Both the position numbers and the translations under genes were made by a program. The notes under the pieces are model-generated. The model did no database searches. It worked only from the letters and a program-made list of their open reading frames with translations, and was not told where the DNA came from. Shown here piece by piece: positions 44,756 through 64,000 of a stretch of DNA of 64,000 nt; the stretch's first letter is position 1; each line of letters opens with the position of its first letter. This stretch comes from Norana najaformis (lineage: Eukaryota; Annelida; Clitellata; Crassiclitellata; Hormogastridae). The stretch covers positions 4,817,955 to 4,881,954 of the forward strand of contig OZ029921.1 of assembly GCA_964023275.1 (NCBI GenBank), given 5' to 3'.

Positions 44756-45215
44756 CACTGTATTCGGTGTTTAACGACAAAAGCGGTTATGTGCGTGTGT
44801 GTGCCTGCGTATTTGTGTGCGTGTGTGTGTGTGTGTGTAGCTGCAGTTTTACGACGAGGTGTCATAGCGAAAATGATTAGCGCCGCCCTCCTCCTTTATC
44901 CAACCTTCGGACTGGCACCACCCCGAACACGGCAGTGGCGGAGTTCCTTTCGGCTATTAGTAGTTTCCGTTGTTTAACGACATATTATGGCTTCCAGGGC
45001 CGTTGAAATCGACCTACTTCACCTTTACACTTTTTGCAGGTTCGAACGTGGTTTTGTGTTAGTTCGGGGGCGCCTGATAAGTTTCTCCCGAAAGTGGCGC
45101 TATATAAGTTTTCCATTACAATACATAATAAGTTTAAAAGAACGCTTAATTTTTCAATGCTTAACGATATCTTATGGCTGCCAGGGCCGTTGACGTCGAC
45201 CTCACTTCACTCAAA
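44756..45215 (+). repeat. Dispersed repeat, tandem partial copies
   Basis: CCTCCTCCTTTATCC, GGCAGTGGCGGAGTT, GTTTAACGACATATTATGGC and CAGGGCCGTTGAAATCGACC, then a second CTTATGGCTGCCAGGGCCGT and GACGTCGACC. A (GT)n run lies at 44787-44838. Confidence 0.5.
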
Positions 45216-45440
45216 GGGAAATCAATACATTTTAAAATAAAAAAGGCGCTGAGCAATATAAGGCAATGGTTCATATAGTTTTAAAGGTGTTTAAGGATAA
45301 CTCTAACTCTTCAGCTATTGATGAAACTACTGCTAATGTTAATACTATTACTAATACAGTATTAGTAGTAGCAGGTAGTGATAAGTGTCTCTTGAAGCGA
45401 CACCATACAAATTTCTGATTATGATTACACTTACCGCCTG
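45030..45440 (+). mobile_element. Two LINE family B tails
   Basis: GGGGCGCCTGATAAG, then GAAAGTGGCGCTATATAAG and CCATTACAATAC at 45066-45125. A more degenerate CTTGAAGCGACACCATACAA with GATTATGATTACAC lies at 45390-45435. Confidence 0.5.
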
Positions 45441-46029
45441 TACTAATACAAATAGGTCAACAAATACCATTAAAAATTTAGTAATGCTAATATTAATGCT
45501 AAGCCCAGGTCCAAAATACAGGTAGCCTTCCGTGCCAACCATCTTTCGCCTGTTTTAATAAGCAAATCTTGATTGATTCATAAAATGGAAGGCAGATTCA
45601 AAGAATTATGCTACGTGTAGAGTAGGCACCATGTAATGGTGCACTTACGTATGTATACGCAATTGTAGCCTATGTATCTGTAGACTGAATCTATCTATAT
45701 TCTCGCTATGTTTATCAATTCCACTTGATTTTACTATTGTATGAACTGTGCGTATAATTGACATGGTTACGCGTATATTAGAATAAGCGTTTGTGTTGAC
45801 TAACGTAGTTACTCACTTAAAGTGCTTGGCCGGCTTAGGACGTTTAAACTAATCAAAATAGCAAGGCCAGCATAGGTTCTAAAAATATATTAAATACGGG
45901 GAACAAAGGATGGTTTTCTGAACTAATTTTACGGATGATCAACGTGGATGTTGATGGATTGTTTTATTCGCAATCGCCATAGTTTGCGAGTCATTACGAA
46001 GGAAATTTCAGATTGATGTTTCGATTGCC
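45441..46029. other. Unassigned AT-rich intergenic sequence
   Basis: No recognisable gene, repeat or motif. Confidence 0.5.
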
Positions 46030-46494
46030 AACCAATCGTGATTTTACTTGTGAGATTTTAGACCAATGGCGACACGTTGCTATTGGAAGTCGTCAGCCAA
46101 TGAGGGGACACAGTGGACGTGACTCCTTATCCTTAGTAAACAAGCGAGCAGACGAAGATTTCAAAGACGGACTATGAAATAGCTGCAAATATTGGTGAAA
46201 GAAGCAGACGATACTTTCGGCCAATAGGGAACCTTTGACGGTGGAAGATTCGTTGCGAAAACCGTTGAAACAGTTAGTTCACGGCTGGATTTTGGGCAGG
46301 AAGGTCCTCGTTGCGATTCGGCGTGACTCCGAGAAATAAGTAGTCAGTTGCGGACTTGTCAAGTCGAACTGCATTCTCGAATGATGAGCATATAAAGGCT
46401 CATGTTTTACAGGTAGTTAACCTGTGTTTCGGTTGTGAAGTGACTAAGTTTTCGTCGAGAAACTAAAGTCAGAAATTCGTGGATTAATTCCAAT
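46030..46494 (+). promoter_or_regulatory. Candidate second promoter: CCAAT boxes, TATA box and possible untranslated first exon
   Basis: CCAAT at 46032, 46063, 46097 and 46221 (plus a reverse copy at 46082) precede TATAAAGG at 46391-46398. A consensus donor AT|GTAAGT lies at 46495, about 75 bases after the expected start site. This could be a distal promoter with an untranslated first exon for SIK, spliced for instance to the AG at 49187 (CTTTTTAG|GATG), or belong to an unseen gene. No coding exon was recognised in between. Confidence 0.3.
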
Positions 46495-47349
46495 GTAAGT
46501 GCGTCGACACGGACTTGGTGGCGTGAGTAGAAAGTCTTCGATTCTACAGCGCAACTCCATATCGTCAAGGAACTCTTCCTTTGGACGGTAACGATCGAAT
46601 CGTATAGATTCTAATCCTTGAACTGCAAGGAACTAGCTCAAAGTATCAACTACGAGAGACATTTAACCGATGGTCTACAAGGTATGTCGGCGTGGTGAAA
46701 AGAATCGTTTGTGCAGACAACTAGTGGTGAGTGACAAGCTAACCATACTACATCGATGCAAATTCACTGCAACTCACAGTGAAACTGTTTCAGACTTCAT
46801 CAAAGAGTCAGTACCCAGGGGTAAAATGGCCATCCAAGCTTGTGGGTGGGTAGAACTATAGATTTAGGCTTGATAAGAAGCTGGCCTTAATTAAGCATTA
46901 ATTAAGACATTGAACTAGATAATATATTGATTGATTTGCAACCAGTGACTTTGTTCATTCTTATTCAATCATACATTATGACACAAGATGGAAGTGGAAA
47001 ATTACGAGCTATTGTAATATCATTACAATTTCTGCTAGATATTACATGTTGATTTGAGTCTGACCTATAATTATCATATCAGGAGACTAAACCCCATTTA
47101 ACATGTGTATCTACCCACTGGCTAAACAAGCTTGTAGGTACCATGGTGTAATGTAAAGTGACTGCAATCTATGGTCACCAGAACTAGACAAGAGAGCATT
47201 AGACAAGGGGGTTACAGTATCTATGCATATATGCTAGGTAGGTATGTGTGTGTTTATTTAAAAATGCATGTAGACCTAAGTATATAAAATATAACACCAA
47301 TATCACTTATACCAATAGCTTCATATGCATGTATGAATAAACTAAAGAA

Positions 47350-47500
47350 GAAACATCATACATACACACATACAAAGATACATACATACATGCAGACATA
47401 CATACATGCAAAAATACATACATACACACATATATACAAACATATGTATGCACATATGGACACATACATACATACATACATACATAGGTTGATGCATGCA
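47350..47500 (-). repeat. (CATA)n array
   Basis: Imperfect CATA repeats between the genes. Confidence 0.8.
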
Positions 47501-47579
47501 TGTATGTAGGTATGTATACATGTATTTCAACTCAGTCTCCCAGTGAATTTATGTGAATTATGTAAATTTACATACTGTC

Positions 47580-47765
47580 ACATATGATTCTGTGCAGCAA
47601 AAAGTATTTTCAAACTGTCATAAAATGCACTTGTTTAAATCAACTGGATAGCCATGTGTTCAGCACTTCTGTGGAATACTTAAAAGGAACATTTTTGATA
47701 CACATATATATAGATGCATACATATACATACATACGTACATATATATACATACATACATACACAT
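47580..47765 (+). repeat. Dispersed repeat, copy 2, with (CATA)n
   Basis: Aligns with 38020-38135 (GCAAAAAGTATTTTCAAACT, GCACTTGTTTAAATCAACTG) and likewise ends in a (CATA)n microsatellite. Confidence 0.5.
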
Positions 47766-48159
47766 GCGCATGCAAACATTACTGTACTAAGATGCATGCA
47801 TGCAATTGTGTATTTGGACGTTTACATACAAGTACAGTGCATTTAGGAATCACTGAATTCTTAAACATTCCTTAAAAGGCAGTCGATTCCCTTTGTGCAA
47901 TATCCCAAAATCTCATGCTAATTTGGTAATAAATGGGCCTAAATTGACTTTTTAAGAAGTGCTTTACAGTTAAGAAGTAAACAAAATCTTGTATTTAGCG
48001 CATTCCCCTAAATGGAACAAAAAGTCTTACTACTTGCTCCTAGTGTCTACATAAATTGACATATCGATTGGCCTAGGAACAGTCCCAATAGTACCATCCA
48101 TACAATAGCCGTACTACAAAGAAGGTACAAAGTAGCATGGTTTTCGCTTTTACCATAAT

Positions 48160-48715
48160 TTTAGGGGCTTACGTCAGCGCCATAAACTTCTATTCTTCCA
48201 AAGTGGCTCAGTATGATTCCCGAGAAGACTACATTAAAATATTCAAGTAATTCGATATATCGACGAAGAATTTTTCACGTCCGGAGGAATAAACAAACGG
48301 AAATTGGAAAAGAACATAAATATTACTCTTTCTAACTGATGACGTCCAAATCGGACAGGCTAAATCTGGTCGCGAAGATCTTTAAAAACAATCGTGCGCT
48401 ATAAAAAGTTCATGTCTTCCATCAGCCGGCCCAGTCGCGGAATTTTTGTATTTCCATCTTGAGAAATGCCCAGAGAAACAGCCGAGACTCGAAAGATCTG
48501 ACGTATTTAACCAGCGCCGCACGATCTTGTTTACCGTACGCCAACTTCATTCATGTATCACGTGAAAATCACGGGTATTTCTAACGCACACGGCTTGCCA
48601 TATTACGTAATTGGTCGCAAATATGTAACTGGGCCGGAATCTGCGTCATCGGCGTCGATTATAGCACCTACCCCCACTTTCGACCCAGTTATCAATCCGA
48701 ATGACGTCATCGACC
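48160..48715 (+). promoter_or_regulatory. Candidate SIK promoter: CRE-type motifs, TATA box, E-box
   Basis: TTACGTCA at 48169-48176, TGACGTCC at 48340-48347 and a TATA-like TATAAAAA at 48400-48407 are followed by TGACGTA at 48499, CACGTG at 48559-48564 and a perfect palindromic CRE, TGACGTCA, at 48702-48709. The CRE-like site 53 bases upstream of the TATA element is a classical arrangement. Vertebrate SIK1 is known to be CREB-induced; applying that here is inference. Confidence 0.45.
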
Positions 48716-49424
48716 GCCTCTCGTCCGTCCAGCGACAACTGCACCTGATGCGGTCCTTCCTTGTCCTTATGTTAGAATCAGAATTGCGGTTAGGTTTCGG
48801 ATTAGGATAAGCGGCACGGTTCTAGGTCAACTAAGCGGTGATTGACTCGTCCCTATAGCCACAGCGCACTTAGTGCGATTTGCTAGATCCTAAGACTCGC
48901 GGTACGGTTAAAATGCAATTTGTACAGTAATAACTACAGCATATTCTATAACGTCAAATATCGTTAAAATAAACTTCTGACCTGCCACAATGCCTCAAAG
49001 CACATAGCATATAACCTCATTAAAAGTAGTGAATTAAACATCATCCCAATCATATTAGGCCGCTGGCCTCCATTTTGCAAAAATTGGGTAGACTCGTGGC
49101 CAAAACTACCCAACCTTTGCTTTCAAAATCACTGTACTGTGGAATATTTATCAACGAATCCTAAGGTTCACCAAACAAACTTTTTAGGATGCCAGCAAGA
49201 TCTCCAAATCGCTGATCACAAGCTAGACAACATAGACTGCATCGCATTGCCGCACCCGGTGCGATCGTCCCTTTCCACCAGTGCGGCTCTGGCAGTTCGA
49301 CCGTGGGTGGAAGGGATATACGTTGCGATCGGTTCCTCGTCTCTTCCTCCTCGTCCTCCCTCGCGACGGGGGCTTCTGCTGGGACATCGTATGGCCCGAC
49401 GGTCCTCAGCTGGCCGTGGGGTAA

Positions 49425-62969
<13,545 letters not shown>

Positions 62970-63520
62970 TATGCTTTTGTGTTGTTGAAAGACGACCTGC
63001 AAGAAAAAGACCATGTTGCTAAAAGCTGTTGAACTTTGACCTGGAATGTTTTCGTTTTACTTGAATTCTTATCCTCTGTTTTTTACCTCAGATCTGCACT
63101 CTTGACCTTAAACCTGCATCTGTTACATCTGACTGTCTGATCTTTAACCCACTTTCCTCGCTTAAGTTATTCAGGATTTTTCTAACTTTTTAAACTTTTG
63201 ACAATATTCTTGACCTAGATTTTCAGCCTTTTACTCGTGACCTAAAATGACCTGCATTTTCACTCTTGGACCAAGCCCGATCTTTGACTGATGTTTCAAG
63301 CCATATTCTTGACCTTCAACTCTGATTTTTATATCCTGTTGGCCATGACCCGTGTGTCCGGAATCCTGTAGATGGACCGGCATTCTTGAGCATTGGTCTG
63401 CCATTGATGTAGACAGAGTCGTTGACATAACTTGCATAAGATTGCGTTTCCTGCCGTCTTTGTGTATAGTAAAGTATAGAGCAATTCGTCCATCATTCAT
63501 CCATCAAGTCTAGGGTTCGA
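62970..63520 (+). other. SIK 3' untranslated region with recurrent TTGACC/TGACCT motifs
   Basis: After the stop codon, CTTGACCT-like octamers recur every 20-60 bases (for example near 63036, 63100, 63209, 63238, 63248, 63311), suggesting a decayed tandem repeat or an RNA-level motif array. No open reading frame of note. Confidence 0.4.
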
Positions 63521-63988
63521 TTTCACGTTATTGTTGTTGACTTGCCATCACTGGCTGTAAGACGTAATCCCGGTGCACGTAGCTTGAATATTAATTAGGC
63601 TGGTATCTGCATATAGCTATAGGAAACCAGTTGTATTTTCACATGCATGCACACATATACACAAACATGTGCATACATCCACCCTACATGCACACAAATT
63701 ATATAAGCACATATATACACACGGGTGATTTCTGGGTTATTAACTAAATCACAATTAACCAGCTGATAAGGGTACAAGCATGTATGCATTTTGAGAAGCG
63801 ACTACGTAAATGTACTGTTACATTTGTATGCTAAAGTGTGTAGAATAATATGCACGCATGTGTGTGCACTTGTATCATAGATACATACAGAAAGCTTAAA
63901 TACATATGTTTGTGTATATGTGTATGTATTTATTTGCGTATGTGATACGTATATATGTATATAAGGCATTGCCAGTTTTTTCTGGTAG

Positions 63989-63994
63989 AATAAA
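63989..63994 (+). terminator. Candidate SIK polyadenylation signal AATAAA
   Basis: The canonical hexamer lies 1.02 kb after the SIK stop codon at the window edge. The cleavage site would fall beyond the window, so this is provisional. Confidence 0.35.
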
Positions 63995-64000
63995 ATATAT

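Noticed and set aside
46670-46861. 63-codon frame after the CCAAT/TATA region as a possible gene
   Set aside because: No recognisable domain, no splice context and no homology that I can see.

Overview
The window is eukaryotic nuclear DNA from an invertebrate animal, probably a marine bilaterian. The evidence is spliced genes with GT..AG introns, a 26 kb intron, very abundant microsatellites and many short non-LTR retrotransposon and tRNA-derived SINE fragments. I cannot name the phylum safely. No bacterial operon, CRISPR array, rRNA gene or intact functional tRNA gene was seen.

Two protein-coding genes, both on the + strand, can be rebuilt exon by exon with consistent splice phases. (1) A neuroligin gene has six coding exons (9219-9726, 36112-36261, 37678-37863, 38880-39768, 40282-40373, 41088-41950). 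Together they make 2688 nt and an 895-residue protein with an inactive cholinesterase-like ectodomain, a Ser/Thr/Pro-rich stalk, one transmembrane helix and a C-terminal PDZ ligand ending TEV. (2) A salt-inducible kinase (SIK) gene has nine coding exons (49446-49598, 50665-50781, 54310-54373, 55330-55445, 56354-56399, 57112-57236, 58041-58164, 59007-59272, 60966-62969). Together they make 3015 nt and a 1004-residue protein with a kinase domain, a UBA domain and conserved PKA/14-3-3-type serines.

Layout: 1-9218 is repeat-rich sequence upstream of neuroligin, with a CpG-rich stretch just before the start codon. 9727-36111 is the giant first neuroligin intron, filled with pyrimidine tracts, minisatellites, microsatellites, SINEs and LINE tails. 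36112-41950 holds the other neuroligin exons. 41951-49445 is intergenic and includes two promoter-like stretches: CCAAT boxes with TATA near 46391, and CRE motifs with TATA near 48400. 49446-62969 is SIK, and 62970-64000 is its 3' region with an AATAAA at the very end of the window. The many long low-complexity reading frames (for example three overlapping frames of about 400 codons at 14541-15774) are by-products of pyrimidine-rich tandem repeats and are not genes.

The most interesting points are these. A family of LINE 3' ends carries a 7-bp stem with compensatory base changes and sits repeatedly inside or beside trinucleotide microsatellites; one minimal copy is bounded by perfect 26-bp direct repeats. 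A 15-residue segment of the neuroligin ectodomain is triplicated, and a normally conserved histidine and disulfide are lost. A CRE/TATA arrangement upstream of the SIK gene would fit cAMP feedback. Three homologous copies of a tRNA-derived SINE and a perfect pair of 94-bp direct repeats are also present. The two genes have related settings (synapse adhesion, and cAMP-regulated kinase signalling), but nothing in the sequence shows that they act together.
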